36,491 bases of DNA from a bacterium (GCA_004298665.1 SCQY01000065.1:1-36491), one strand, 5' to 3'; positions 24,995 through 32,757 are shown, counted from the first letter of the stretch. The notes: generated by a model not told the origin, from the letters alone. A program made the numbers and translations.

Positions 24995-25267
24995 TCAATG
25001 GTAGAAGTAGGGATCGAGGACCCGCACCTCGGTGATCGCATCGATCGGCAGGCTATTGGACTCCGCGGCCTCGCGTATCGCTGCCTCGTCCGGGCCGTCG
25101 TACACGCAGAACGTCTTGCGTTTGTCGTTCGAGACGTACGAGTGGACCCACGTCACGCCTAGATTGCCGTTCTTATCGACGACGTTCAGGCACGCATTTG
25201 CGCCTTCCGCTGTCATTGGCACCTGCAAGCCGTTGGGGAAGATCCGCTCGATTATGAAACGCGGCAT
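24995..25267 (-). CDS. DUF4242 family small protein
   Basis: A 90 aa protein of the DUF4242 type (SCO4226-like ferredoxin-fold proteins; a Streptomyces member binds nickel). Features are MPRFIIERIFPNG at the start, VTWVHSYVSNDKRKTFCVYDGP in the middle (residues 39-60) and EAAIREAAESNSLPIDAITEV near the end. GGAGGG precedes the ATG by 7 bp. It lies 58 bp downstream of the PEP mutase-family gene on the same strand, possibly co-transcribed, and is convergent with the ABC exporter gene. The function is not known. Confidence 0.88.
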   Translation of the reverse strand: MPRFIIERIFPNGLQVPMTAEGANACLNVVDKNGNLGVTWVHSYVSNDKRKTFCVYDGPDEAAIREAAESNSLPIDAITEVRVLDPYFYH

Positions 25268-25325
25268 ATCTGACCCTCCGATGAGCTGTTCGTCGACGCT
25301 TGAGACGAAGCGAGCGCTCGTACCA

Positions 25326-26168
25326 CTACGTGGTGGATCTGAGTAAATCGTTCATCTCCGCGTGGGTAATGATTCCCGCCGCGAAGGTGAACGTACCGGG
25401 ACCCTGCAGTTCCTCGGCAACGTGGCGCACCACGGTGAGCGCGGCACGCGCCAGCGACCCGCCGACGCTCACGCGCGCCACGCCTAGATGCGCCAACTCC
25501 GGCAACGGCGGAGTCGCAGGCCCAGCGAGCACGTTGAGCGGACCCGCGATGGCCTTGACCAGCCTGCCGATCAGCGTACCGTCGGCCACCGCGGGAACGA
25601 AGAGCGAATCGGCGCCGGCTTGACGATAAGCATTGGCGCGGCGTACCGCCTCCTCGAATGCCTCTTCGCCGCTGCCTCCGAGCAGAAAGACGTCCGTTCG
25701 CGCGTTGATCACCAGATGAACGCCTTCGGCGTCCGCAGCCGAACGCGCCGCGGCGATGCGCAGCGAAGCCTCCTGGAGAGGCAGGAGTTCGTGGCGGCGA
25801 GCGTCCTCGAGGTTCATGCCTACCGCACCCGCGGCAATGGTACGGCGTACCGTCTCCGCTACGTCGCTCGCGGCCGGCCCGTAGCCTGCCTCCATGTCTG
25901 CCGTCACGGGTACCGCTACGGCCGCTGCGATGCGCTCGACCACCGTGAGCATCTCGTCGCGCCCGATGAACTCACCGTCGGGATAGCCTAACGCATTGGC
26001 CACGCCGGAACTGGTGGTCGCCACGGCGGAAAAGCCGGCCGCCTCGATCAGGCGCGCGCTGGCGACATCCCAGGCGTTGGCAAGCACCAGCGGCGGCGAG
26101 TCGTGATGCAACGCCAAGAGACGTGCGGCTTTGGCCTGTGCGGCCCCCCGGTCGATCGTTCGTTCCAT
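25326..26168 (-). CDS. Isocitrate lyase/PEP mutase-family enzyme
   Basis: A 280 aa (beta/alpha)8-barrel enzyme of the isocitrate lyase/phosphoenolpyruvate mutase superfamily, whose members cleave or rearrange C-C and P-C bonds of 2-oxo acids using magnesium. Signs are LANAWDVASARLIEAAGF, TTSSGVANALGYPDG, the metal-binding VTADMEAGYG, GVNLED-like GMNLEDA and INARTD. The region around the metal site differs from true isocitrate lyase and from phosphonopyruvate enzymes, so the substrate is open; oxaloacetate or methylisocitrate are among the possibilities. The ATG at 26168 starts the conserved part. No ribosome-binding site is visible; TACGTT lies 7 bp upstream and could be a -10 box of a leaderless transcript. 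Confidence 0.87.
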   Translation of the reverse strand: MERTIDRGAAQAKAARLLALHHDSPPLVLANAWDVASARLIEAAGFSAVATTSSGVANALGYPDGEFIGRDEMLTVVERIAAAVAVPVTADMEAGYGPAASDVAETVRRTIAAGAVGMNLEDARRHELLPLQEASLRIAAARSAADAEGVHLVINARTDVFLLGGSGEEAFEEAVRRANAYRQAGADSLFVPAVADGTLIGRLVKAIAGPLNVLAGPATPPLPELAHLGVARVSVGGSLARAALTVVRHVAEELQGPGTFTFAAGIITHAEMNDLLRSTT

Positions 26169-26248
26169 AATCGATAACGTACCACGCTGTACGGGCGGAG
26201 GCCTACGTGTCCGCTCCGCGCCGCGCGCGTCGAGCATGCACCCGATTG

Positions 26249-26277
26249 TTGTCGGCGTGTCGCGGCGCGCCTAGAAT
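26249..26277 (+). promoter_or_regulatory. Probable sigma70-type promoter for the unknown gene pair
   Basis: TTGTCG (26249-26254) and TAGAAT (26272-26277) are separated by exactly 17 bp and match the -35 and -10 consensus in 4 and 5 of 6 positions. The predicted start of transcription is near 26284, within the small hairpin that precedes the ribosome-binding site of the 387 aa protein gene. Confidence 0.55.
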
Positions 26278-26280
26278 CTC

Positions 26281-26299
26281 CGTGCGGGTGTGCCGCACG
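26281..26299 (+). promoter_or_regulatory. Hairpin abutting the ribosome-binding site of the unknown gene pair
   Basis: CGTGCGG and CCGCACG pair perfectly over 7 bp around a GTGTG loop. The stem ends 1 base before or at the AGGAG ribosome-binding site (26300-26304) and lies at the predicted mRNA 5' end. It could stabilise the message or modulate translation start, or be a DNA operator overlapping the promoter. Confidence 0.45.
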
Positions 26300-26311
26300 A
26301 GGAGATGCACC

Positions 26312-27475
26312 GTGACGACCAGGCAGCTTCCACCAAACATCGATGCCTCGATGATGCAGACCGTGACGCGCGATCTCGAGTCGATGAGCATCTTCACCAA
26401 GCCCGGCATGGAGGACGTCGTACGCGCACGCATCGCGGCATTGCCGATGCGTGCCGGGGTTGGCTTCGACTACCCCGTTACGTTGCGCGGTTCGACACCA
26501 CACTTCAACGTCTACTACGATCCAGCGCTGCCCGCGGGAGCCGCTGTTGCCGACGGTATTCTCGCTACGTGCGAGCGCGACTTCGGCACGATGCAGTGGT
26601 ACTTCGGCGGCATCGCGCCGCCGGCGCTTCCCTTCAATATCGTCATCGCGCCGCTCGATCCCTCGGGCCGCGGCTATGGCGGCGCGTATCACTACGGCTG
26701 CAGCGCCGTCGACCTCTACCTCGACGCGAAGACGGTGCCGATCCTCGACATCGACTACACGCGCTTCCTGCTGATCGCCGAGGCCGTTGAGGTCTTCTCC
26801 GCGGCGCAAGGCGCCGGCTGGAACTGCGGAGCGAGCAACGGAGAGGGGCTCTCGCGCGTACTCGCCGCCGACACCTATCCGGCGCAGCTCGACGGCTACA
26901 CCACGGCAGGCATCTGGCTCGACGCCCCGGGGCGCCCCGACTACGTCAACGTCACCGACCCCACGGATCGCAACGCCGTCTCGACGGGCTGTGCCGTGCT
27001 CTTCCTCAACTACCTGCGCTACCAAGAGGACTTCACGTGGCCGGAGATCGTCGCCGCCGCAGGCGCGACGCTCCAGCAAACCTACCAGCACCTCACGAAA
27101 CAGGCCGATGCCTTCACGCCGTTCAAGAACCTGCTCCAACGCTTCTATCCTACCGGCCGCTCCTCGGGGTTGACGACGGACAACCCATTCCCGCTGATGG
27201 GTCGCATGGCGTTCCCGTTCTGCGGCGTCCAATTCCGCGGCTCCGTGCCCGCGGGCTCGACCACCACTTGGTTCACCTACAACTGGCCAGTGCTCTGGCA
27301 CGTGGAGTGGAACGTGGTTCCCACGAACGTCAACACCGCGGGCCCGCAACTTACCTGGAGCGTGCGCGTCCAGAAGACCTCGGGCGACTATCTCACCTAC
27401 TGGATCGCCATCACCAACACCAGCTCGGCGCAAGCCGACGTCGAGGCGCGTTACGCCGTGCTCGGCGCGCTCTAG
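26312..27475 (+). CDS. Uncharacterised 387 aa protein with a zincin-like layout lacking the usual histidines
   Basis: I do not recognise a named family. The protein has no signal peptide or membrane helix. Residues about 60-185 read like a peptidase-type fold: HFNVYYDPALP, then PFNIVIAPLD, then AEAVEVF (156-162) followed by NGEGLSRVLA (176-185). The order of the last two resembles HExxH plus downstream Glu of gluzincin peptidases, but both histidines are missing, so catalysis by that route is unlikely. The C-terminal 80-90 residues (YNWPVLWHVEW, TYWIAITNTSS, EARYAVLG) are aromatic-rich beta strands. The start is a GTG with AGGAG 7 bp upstream. A smaller gene follows after 18 bp. The gene resemblance is inference; function is unknown. 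Confidence 0.8.
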   Translation: MTTRQLPPNIDASMMQTVTRDLESMSIFTKPGMEDVVRARIAALPMRAGVGFDYPVTLRGSTPHFNVYYDPALPAGAAVADGILATCERDFGTMQWYFGGIAPPALPFNIVIAPLDPSGRGYGGAYHYGCSAVDLYLDAKTVPILDIDYTRFLLIAEAVEVFSAAQGAGWNCGASNGEGLSRVLAADTYPAQLDGYTTAGIWLDAPGRPDYVNVTDPTDRNAVSTGCAVLFLNYLRYQEDFTWPEIVAAAGATLQQTYQHLTKQADAFTPFKNLLQRFYPTGRSSGLTTDNPFPLMGRMAFPFCGVQFRGSVPAGSTTTWFTYNWPVLWHVEWNVVPTNVNTAGPQLTWSVRVQKTSGDYLTYWIAITNTSSAQADVEARYAVLGAL

Positions 27476-27493
27476 CGCGCGGAGGAGAACGTG

Positions 27494-27814
27494 ATGATCC
27501 GCATCACCATCGAGACCGACGACGCCGCGCGCGGCACCGCGCAGGTGCAGAACCTCGCGACAACCGCCACAACGGCTGGAATGGCTGCCCCCATCTCCGC
27601 CGGTGAGCCTGCTTCGTATCTCCACCACATGGTGGCGACTCAGACGGGCGCGGCCAACGTCCTAGCCGCCACACCGAGCATGGCGCAGGCCCAACCTGCT
27701 GTGCCGCCGGCGGCAATCGACGCGGGCGCCGCACCGACATGGCTCAGCGAAGCCGTGAAGGAGGCCACCGTTCGCGCAGCCGAGGACATCCTCCGACGGG
27801 GCGAAGGCATCTAG
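27494..27814 (+). CDS. Small Ala/Thr/Pro-rich protein paired with the 387 aa protein
   Basis: A 106 aa protein of unknown function. It begins with a beta-like MIRITIETDD, continues through a low-complexity Ala/Thr/Pro stretch (residues about 15-70, including TTATTAGMAAPISAGEP) and ends in a probable amphipathic helix (WLSEAVKEATVRAAEDILRR). There is no signal peptide. GGAGGAG lies 6-7 bp before the ATG at 27494; a GTG directly before it is the alternative start. It is 18 bp downstream of the 387 aa gene and surely in the same transcript, which suggests a partner, adaptor or cargo role. The gene ends 13 bp from the stop of the convergent CoA-transferase gene. Confidence 0.72.
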   Translation: MIRITIETDDAARGTAQVQNLATTATTAGMAAPISAGEPASYLHHMVATQTGAANVLAATPSMAQAQPAVPPAAIDAGAAPTWLSEAVKEATVRAAEDILRRGEGI

Positions 27815-27827
27815 AGAGATCTCTTCT

Positions 27828-28484
27828 CTACGCAGCCATCTCTTTGAGGTCCGGGGCCATGATGAGGCTAGCGTGCGTTGCGGCCTGCACGTCGTCGAAC
27901 GTGAGTCCGGGCGCGATCTCCTTGATCACCATGCCCTGCGGCGTCACTTCGAAGTAGCCCATCTCGGTGATCACCACGTCGACTACGCCCTTGCCCGTAA
28001 GCGGAAGCGTGCAGCGCTCGAGGATCTTGGGTGCGCCGCCCTTGGCGGTGTGTTCCATCGTCACGATGAGCTTCTTGGCGCCGGCCACCAGGTCCATCGC
28101 GCCGCCCATGCCCTTGATCATCTTCCCGGGGATCATCCAGTTGGCGAGATCGCCATTGGCCGCCACCTCCATGGCGCCGAGGATCGAGAGATCGATATGA
28201 CCGCCGCGAATCATGCCGAACGAGTCGGAGCTGGAGAAGAACGCGGTGCCCTTGATCTCGGTCACCGTCTCCTTACCGGCGTTGATGAGGTCCGGATCGG
28301 CGTGCCCCTCGATCGGGTAGGGGCCGATGCCCAGCATCCCGTTCTCGCTCTGGAAGATGACTTCCATCCCCGCGGGAACGAGATTCGCGACCATCGTCGG
28401 CATGCCTATGCCGAGGTTGACGTAGAAGCCGTCGCGCAACTCCTTAGCCGCGCGGCGCACGATCACTTGGCGCTTATCTTCCAT
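27828..28484 (-). CDS. 3-oxoacid CoA-transferase subunit B
   Basis: A 218 aa subunit of a class I CoA-transferase (succinyl-CoA:3-ketoacid or acetate/acetoacetate type), which moves CoA between carboxylic acids. The catalytic glutamate is in [11 protein letters not shown], preceded by [13 protein letters not shown], and the glycine-rich [14 protein letters not shown] and [10 protein letters not shown] are family marks. The ATG at 28484 has TAGGAG 7 bp upstream, and the stop of subunit A lies 10 bp before the start. Subunits A and B are thus one transcript. The nearby acyl-CoA dehydrogenase suggests use in short-chain acid or ketone-body breakdown. Confidence 0.94.
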   Translation of the reverse strand: MEDKRQVIVRRAAKELRDGFYVNLGIGMPTMVANLVPAGMEVIFQSENGMLGIGPYPIEGHADPDLINAGKETVTEIKGTAFFSSSDSFGMIRGGHIDLSILGAMEVAANGDLANWMIPGKMIKGMGGAMDLVAGAKKLIVTMEHTAKGGAPKILERCTLPLTGKGVVDVVITEMGYFEVTPQGMVIKEIAPGLTFDDVQAATHASLIMAPDLKEMAA

Positions 28485-28494
28485 GATGCAACTC

Positions 28495-29187
28495 CTACGC
28501 TTTGCGCGTCGTGAGGCGCTCGATGCGCTTCTCGGCCTTGCTGACGATGATGCGGTTGACGAAGACGCTGGGCGTATGAATGAGATCTGGGTCGAGCTCG
28601 CCCGGCTCCACCAGCTCCTCCACTTCGGCAATCGTCACTTTGCCCGCAGTGGCCGCCATGGGGTTGAAGTTGCGCGCCGTCTTACGATAGACCAAGTTGC
28701 CGAAGCGGTCGCCTTTCCATGCGTGCACGAATGCGAAGTCGGCCGTAATGCCGCGCTCCATGACGTACATGCGGCCGTCGAACTCGCGCGTCTCCTTGCC
28801 GTCGGCGATCGTCGTGCCGAAACCCGTGGGCGTGAAGAAGGCCGCGATGCCGGCTCCGCCGGCGCGCAGACGTTCGGCCAAGGTACCTTGCGGGTTGAAC
28901 TCGAGATCCAGCTTGCCTTCCAGCACCAGCTTCTCGAAGTACTTGTTCTCACCGACGTAACTCGAGACCATCTTCTTCACCTGGCCCGCCTCGAGCATCA
29001 GCCCGATGCCCCAGCCGTCCACGCCGGCATTGTTCGAGACGATCGTATGGCTCTTGGTCCCCTTGCGTACCACGGCCTCGATCACGTCTTGAGGTATGCC
29101 GCAGAGGCCGAAGCCGCCTATGGCGATCGTGGCACCGTCGAAGAGGTCCTTGACCGCCTCGTCGGCGCTATCCACCACTTTCTTCAT
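28495..29187 (-). CDS. 3-oxoacid CoA-transferase subunit A
   Basis: A 230 aa subunit that binds CoA in the class I CoA-transferase heteromer. Family features are the start [20 protein letters not shown], the loop [27 protein letters not shown], and [18 protein letters not shown]. It is transcribed before subunit B. No good ribosome-binding site precedes the ATG. It is divergent from the acyl-CoA dehydrogenase gene with 91 bp between starts, a gap that could hold both promoters and a shared control site, though no clear operator is visible. Confidence 0.94.
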   Translation of the reverse strand: MKKVVDSADEAVKDLFDGATIAIGGFGLCGIPQDVIEAVVRKGTKSHTIVSNNAGVDGWGIGLMLEAGQVKKMVSSYVGENKYFEKLVLEGKLDLEFNPQGTLAERLRAGGAGIAAFFTPTGFGTTIADGKETREFDGRMYVMERGITADFAFVHAWKGDRFGNLVYRKTARNFNPMAATAGKVTIAEVEELVEPGELDPDLIHTPSVFVNRIIVSKAEKRIERLTTRKA

Positions 29188-29278
29188 GGGCGGGTATTAG
29201 TGCAAGGGGCGCCCCGAGCCCTCCGCGAACGCTGACCCGCTTACGCGCCATTTTTTCGCTCTACGGAGAACGCGAACC

Positions 29279-30466
29279 ATGTCCACTGCACCGATCTCGC
29301 TGCTCGAACCCCAGAGCGGCGAAGAGGCGATGATGCTCGACATCGTCCGAAAGATCGTAGCCGAGAAGGTCGCACCTCGTGCGGCCGAGATCGACCTCAA
29401 AGCCGAGTACCCCAACGACATCAAAGCTATCTTCGCTGAGAATGATCTGCTGGGCATTCCTATTCCATCCGAGTACGGCGGGTTGGGCGGCAGCTTCCTG
29501 ACGTATGTCAAAGTCGTCGAGGAGATCGCCAAGGCCTGCGCGGCCAGCTCGCTCATCGTCGCCGTGCAGGAGCTGGGCATGCTCCCCGTGATGATCGGCG
29601 GCAGCGAGCAACAGAAGAAGGCATGGCTGCCGAAGTTTGCCTCCGGGGAGTGGATCGCCGCCTATGCGCTTACCGAGCCCGGCAGCGGCTCCGACGCCGC
29701 CGGCTCGATGCACATGCGCGCCGAGCGCGTTGAGGGCGGCTACAAGCTCAACGGCACGAAGATCTTCATCACGCACGGCAACGTCGCCGACTCCATCGCC
29801 TTCTTCGCCGTCACCGATCCCTCCAAAGGACCCAACGGCATAACCGCGTTCTTGGTGGAGAAACAGTTTCCGGGCTTCAAGGTCGGCAAACGCGAGCACA
29901 AGATGGGCATCAAAGGCTCGCCCACCGTGGAGCTGGTCTTGGAGGACTGTTTCGTTCCCGATTCGCACCGCATCGGCGCCGAGGGCGAAGGCTTCAAGAT
30001 CGCCATGAAGGTGCTCGACAAGTCGCGGCCAGGGGTTGCGGCGCAGGCCCTGGGCATCGCCGAAGGCGCGCTCACATTCGCCACCAACTATACGAAGGAG
30101 CGCATGGCGTTCGGCAAGCCGATCTCGCAGCAGCAAGGTTTGCAGTTCATGCTCGCCGACATGCGCACGGAAGTCGAGTGCGCGCGCTTGATGCTCTACG
30201 AAGCGGCCCGCAAGTGCGACGAAGGCGCAGCCGATATCACGTACTGGTCCGCGATGGCGAAGCTGAAGTGCGGCGACGTAGCAATGAGCGTTACGACCGA
30301 CGCCGTACAGCTACTGGGTGGTTACGGATACTGCACGGATTACCCCGTGGAACGCATGATGCGCGATGCCAAGATCACCCAGATCTACGAAGGCACGCAG
30401 CAGATCCAGCGTCTGGTGATCGCCCGGAACCTGGTGGGCAAGTGGAAGCCCACGGGAAAAGGCTAG
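29279..30466 (+). CDS. Acyl-CoA dehydrogenase
   Basis: A 395 aa FAD enzyme that makes the alpha-beta double bond in acyl-CoA, passing electrons to an electron-transfer flavoprotein. The FAD/substrate motif AYALTEPGSGSDAAG and the C-terminal QLLGGYGYCTDYPVERMMRD followed by YEGTQQIQ are present; the catalytic base is the Glu of YEGT, as in short- and branched-chain enzymes. The length is typical. The ATG has GGAGA about 9 bp upstream. The chain-length preference (butyryl, isovaleryl or similar) cannot be fixed here. Divergent CoA-transferase genes support a role in short-chain acyl breakdown. Confidence 0.95.
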   Translation: MSTAPISLLEPQSGEEAMMLDIVRKIVAEKVAPRAAEIDLKAEYPNDIKAIFAENDLLGIPIPSEYGGLGGSFLTYVKVVEEIAKACAASSLIVAVQELGMLPVMIGGSEQQKKAWLPKFASGEWIAAYALTEPGSGSDAAGSMHMRAERVEGGYKLNGTKIFITHGNVADSIAFFAVTDPSKGPNGITAFLVEKQFPGFKVGKREHKMGIKGSPTVELVLEDCFVPDSHRIGAEGEGFKIAMKVLDKSRPGVAAQALGIAEGALTFATNYTKERMAFGKPISQQQGLQFMLADMRTEVECARLMLYEAARKCDEGAADITYWSAMAKLKCGDVAMSVTTDAVQLLGGYGYCTDYPVERMMRDAKITQIYEGTQQIQRLVIARNLVGKWKPTGKG

Positions 30467-30539
30467 GGCCGCCGAGAGGGAGCCCCTGCGGAACGTCGAA
30501 CCGCCCGGCACATCTTACCGCATTCTTGGAGGTTACCCC

Positions 30540-30782
30540 ATGAAGAAGCTTCTCGCTGCCCTCGTCACGGCGGCATTCCTCTCGACCGGCGTTGCATTCG
30601 CTGCCGGCACTTCCACCGCTGCCAAGCCGGCCGCCACCGCCGCCGCCGCAAAGACGGCGAAGACCACCAAGTCGACCAAGGCCGTGAAGACGACCAAGGC
30701 CGCGAAGACCACCAAGGCAGCCAAGACCACCAAGGCAGCCGCGAAGACCACCAAGGCGGCCGCGAAAACCAAGGCCAAGTAG
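30540..30782 (+). CDS. Small exported Lys/Ala/Thr-repeat protein, resembling acid-shock protein Asr in layout
   Basis: An 80 aa protein: a clear signal peptide (MKKLLAALVTAAFLSTGVAF, then AA) followed by a mature part made almost wholly of Lys, Ala and Thr, with KTTKAA-type repeats from about residue 37 to the end. The mature part has about 17 Lys and no acidic residue. The plan resembles E. coli Asr, an exported basic acid-shock protein, and also the tails of histone H1-like proteins, but the signal peptide argues against a chromosomal role. TTGGAGG lies about 7 bp before the ATG. It ends just before a strong hairpin terminator. The resemblance to Asr is in composition and could be convergent. 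Confidence 0.8.
   Translation: MKKLLAALVTAAFLSTGVAFAAGTSTAAKPAATAAAAKTAKTTKSTKAVKTTKAAKTTKAAKTTKAAAKTTKAAAKTKAK
30658..30778 (+). repeat. Degenerate short tandem repeat encoding KTTKAA units
   Basis: The 3' half of the small basic-protein gene consists of variants of AAGACCACCAAGGCAGCC, some with an added GCG (Ala) codon. The DNA copies are near-identical, so recent expansion or slippage is likely and the copy number may vary between strains. Confidence 0.7.
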
Positions 30783-30796
30783 CCGTCGCGATCCTC

Positions 30797-30839
30797 AAAG
30801 AAGAAGCGGGCCGGTCATCGACCGGTCCGCTTCTTCTTT
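30797..30839. terminator. Bidirectional hairpin terminator between the basic-protein gene and nth
   Basis: The arms 30797-30815 and 30821-30839 pair over 19 bp with a single G-T mismatch (wobble in RNA) around a CATCG loop. The right arm ends in TTCTTCTTT on the plus strand and the left arm gives a similar T-rich end on the minus strand, so it fits an intrinsic terminator in both directions. It overlaps the last codons of nth (VLKKKRTGR), whose Lys codons form part of the stem. Confidence 0.85.
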
Positions 30840-31501
30840 AGCACGAGCAGCCCCGTGGGACAGATGTCGGCCAAGGGACAGATGCCGCACAGCGGCATCG
30901 GCGCCTTGCAGATTTGACGCCCATGGAGGATCAGCCAGTGGTGCGCGTGGCGCCACTTTTCGCGCGGCAGCAGCGCCGTCACGTCACGCTCCACGTCCAA
31001 CGGCGTCTTGCCGAGCGTGAGGCCAAGCCGATGCGCAACGCGGAAGACGTGCGTATCGACGGCAAACGCTGCCTTTTCGAAGGCTACGGCCAAGACCACG
31101 CTCGCCGTCTTGCGCCCCACGCCCGGCAGCGCCTCGAGCGCGACGCGGTCGCTAGGCACCTCGCCCCCATGCCGCTCGACCATTGCCTGCGCAGCGGCCA
31201 CGATGTTGCGTGCCTTGGCATGGTAGAAGCCGCACGATTTGATCATGCTCTCGACGTCGTCGAGCTTCGCCTTGGCCAGGGCCTTCGCATCGGGATAGCG
31301 CGCGAAGAGCGCGGGCGTCGTCATGTTGACGCGCGCATCGGTGCACTGGGCGCTGAGCGCGACCGCCACCAGCAGCTGGTAGGGGTTGCTGAACGCCAGC
31401 GCCGTCTGCGCGTTCGGATACATCTCTTCCAGGCGCGCCAGCATCTGCTTGCCCGTCGCCTGCGTTACCTTCTTGGTGGGAAACGGTATCTTCGCCATCA
31501 T
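30815..31501 (-). CDS. nth: Endonuclease III
   Basis: Base-excision repair glycosylase/lyase for oxidised pyrimidines. The 228 aa form has the helix-hairpin-helix LPGVGRKTASVV with catalytic Lys131, the Asp149 of AVDTHVFRV, and the C-terminal iron-sulfur cluster with Cys at 198, 205, 208 and 214 (C-x6-C-x2-C-x5-C). The start is one of two adjacent ATGs, 31501 being given; AAGG lies 6 bp upstream. An extension upstream into the neighbouring gene has no similarity. The C-terminal KKKRTGR codons lie inside the terminator hairpin. It is divergent from the molybdoenzyme gene, 79 bp apart. Confidence 0.96.
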   Translation of the reverse strand: MMAKIPFPTKKVTQATGKQMLARLEEMYPNAQTALAFSNPYQLLVAVALSAQCTDARVNMTTPALFARYPDAKALAKAKLDDVESMIKSCGFYHAKARNIVAAAQAMVERHGGEVPSDRVALEALPGVGRKTASVVLAVAFEKAAFAVDTHVFRVAHRLGLTLGKTPLDVERDVTALLPREKWRHAHHWLILHGRQICKAPMPLCGICPLADICPTGLLVLKKKRTGR

Positions 31502-31580
31502 CGCTTGCCTTGGCTCTCTGCGCTTGGGCACCTCTGGCGCCGTGCAGAGGTTGCGGAGACCCCCACCGAAGGAGTCCTCG

Positions 31581-32177
31581 ATGCCGTTCTTCAGAGAGCT
31601 AGACCCCAGCGTGCCTCCCGGCCAAACGGTCACCGACGGATTCCCCATCCTTCACGTAGGCGACGTTCCCGCGTTCGATCCGGCGACGTGGCGACTACGT
31701 TTCTCCGGCCGTTGTGAACGGCCGTTCGAGCTGAGCTGGAACGAGCTGCGCGCGCTTCCGGCCACGGAGTGGCGCGGCGACATCCATTGCGTAACCCGCT
31801 GGACCAAGAAGGCCACCAAGTGGCGGGGCGTGCTCTTCCGCAGCCTGGTCGAACGCGCTGGGCCGCTGCCTTCCGTCACGCACGTGCTGCAGCATGCCGA
31901 GAACGATTATACGACCAACCTTCCGATCGGGATCATGCTCGGCGACGACGTGCTGATCGCGTACGAGTACGACGAGCAGCCAATCGAGCCGATCCACGGC
32001 GGCCCCGTGCGCATGCTCGTACCGAAGCGATACTTTTGGAAGAGCTCGAAGTGGCTGACGGGCATCGAGTTTCTCGACGGCGATCGCCCGGGATTCTGGG
32101 AGGTACGCGGCTACCACAACGACGGCGATCCGTGGAAGGAAGAGCGCTACGGGGATATGCCGGCATGGATGGCATGA
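31581..32177 (+). CDS. Sulfite oxidase-like molybdopterin oxidoreductase, cytosolic
   Basis: A 198 aa single-domain member of the oxidoreductase molybdopterin-binding family. The Mo-binding cysteine is in GDIHCVTRWTKKATKWRGV, and PIHGGPVRMLVPKRYFWKS matches the family core. It has no signal peptide and no dimerisation domain, unlike the exported sulfite oxidase at 21532. The ATG has AAGGAG 6 bp upstream. The stop overlaps the start of the nitroreductase gene (ATGA), so the two are co-translated, which suggests that the flavoprotein might supply or take electrons. The substrate is unknown. Confidence 0.9.
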   Translation: MPFFRELDPSVPPGQTVTDGFPILHVGDVPAFDPATWRLRFSGRCERPFELSWNELRALPATEWRGDIHCVTRWTKKATKWRGVLFRSLVERAGPLPSVTHVLQHAENDYTTNLPIGIMLGDDVLIAYEYDEQPIEPIHGGPVRMLVPKRYFWKSSKWLTGIEFLDGDRPGFWEVRGYHNDGDPWKEERYGDMPAWMA

Positions 32178-32752
32178 CGACGCGCACCGACGACATCCAG
32201 CGCGCCATACACGCGCGGCGCAGCATCGGCAAGATGCAGCAGGAGGCGCCGCCGCGCGAGGCCGTCGAGCGCATCGTAGAGGCGGCCACGTGGGCGCCGT
32301 TTCACAAGTGTCAGGAGCCTTGGCGCTTCGTGATCGTGTGCGGCCAGGCGCGGGCGCGCCTGGGCGAGATCGCGGCACGCACGGCCGATCTCTCCCGTTT
32401 CCCCGTCGAGATCCACGAACGGGTTGCGGCCAAGGAGCGCGGCAAGTTCGCGCGCGCCCCGTACGTCGTCGCCGTGATCGCAGAAGGCAGCGAGAGCCCG
32501 GTCGATGCCGAGGAAAACTACGCTTCCGCCGCGGCCGCCACGCAGAACATGCTGCTTGCGGCCTACGCCGAGGGGCTCAGCGGCTACTGGAGGACGGGGC
32601 GCCTGGCACGCCAGCCCGAGATCCTCGCGGCGCTGGGCGTGCGTCCGGGCGAGCGTCTGGCGGCATTCGTTTATCTCGGCTATCCAGCCATCGAGCCTGC
32701 CGCCGCCGCGCGCTCGCCGCTGCACGAGAAGGCTCGCTGGCTCGACGCCTAG
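32174..32752 (+). CDS. Nitroreductase-family flavoprotein
   Basis: A 192 aa FMN-dependent enzyme of the nitroreductase family, reducing nitro compounds, quinones or similar with NAD(P)H. The N-terminal AIHARRSIGKMQ (Arg-rich FMN phosphate site), ATWAPFHKCQEPWRFVIV and the AAAATQNMLLAAYAEGLSGYW block are characteristic. The ATG at 32174 overlaps the upstream stop; an ATG at 32165 in the same frame is the alternative. The gene ends 5 bp from the stop of the convergent mutY. Whether it serves the upstream molybdoenzyme is a guess from coupling. Confidence 0.9.
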   Translation: MTTRTDDIQRAIHARRSIGKMQQEAPPREAVERIVEAATWAPFHKCQEPWRFVIVCGQARARLGEIAARTADLSRFPVEIHERVAAKERGKFARAPYVVAVIAEGSESPVDAEENYASAAAATQNMLLAAYAEGLSGYWRTGRLARQPEILAALGVRPGERLAAFVYLGYPAIEPAAAARSPLHEKARWLDA

Positions 32753-32757
32753 CGCCT

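Noticed and set aside
27812..27830. Symmetrical TAGAGA...TCTCTA around the convergent stops of the 106 aa gene and the CoA-transferase B gene
   Set aside because: Only 6 A/T-rich pairs with a 7 bp loop, and the symmetry comes partly from the two TAG stop codons. Too weak to call a terminator.
30540..30782. Histone H1-like nucleoid protein
   Set aside because: The Lys/Ala repeats match that composition, but the clear N-terminal signal peptide indicates export, so a chromosomal role is unlikely.
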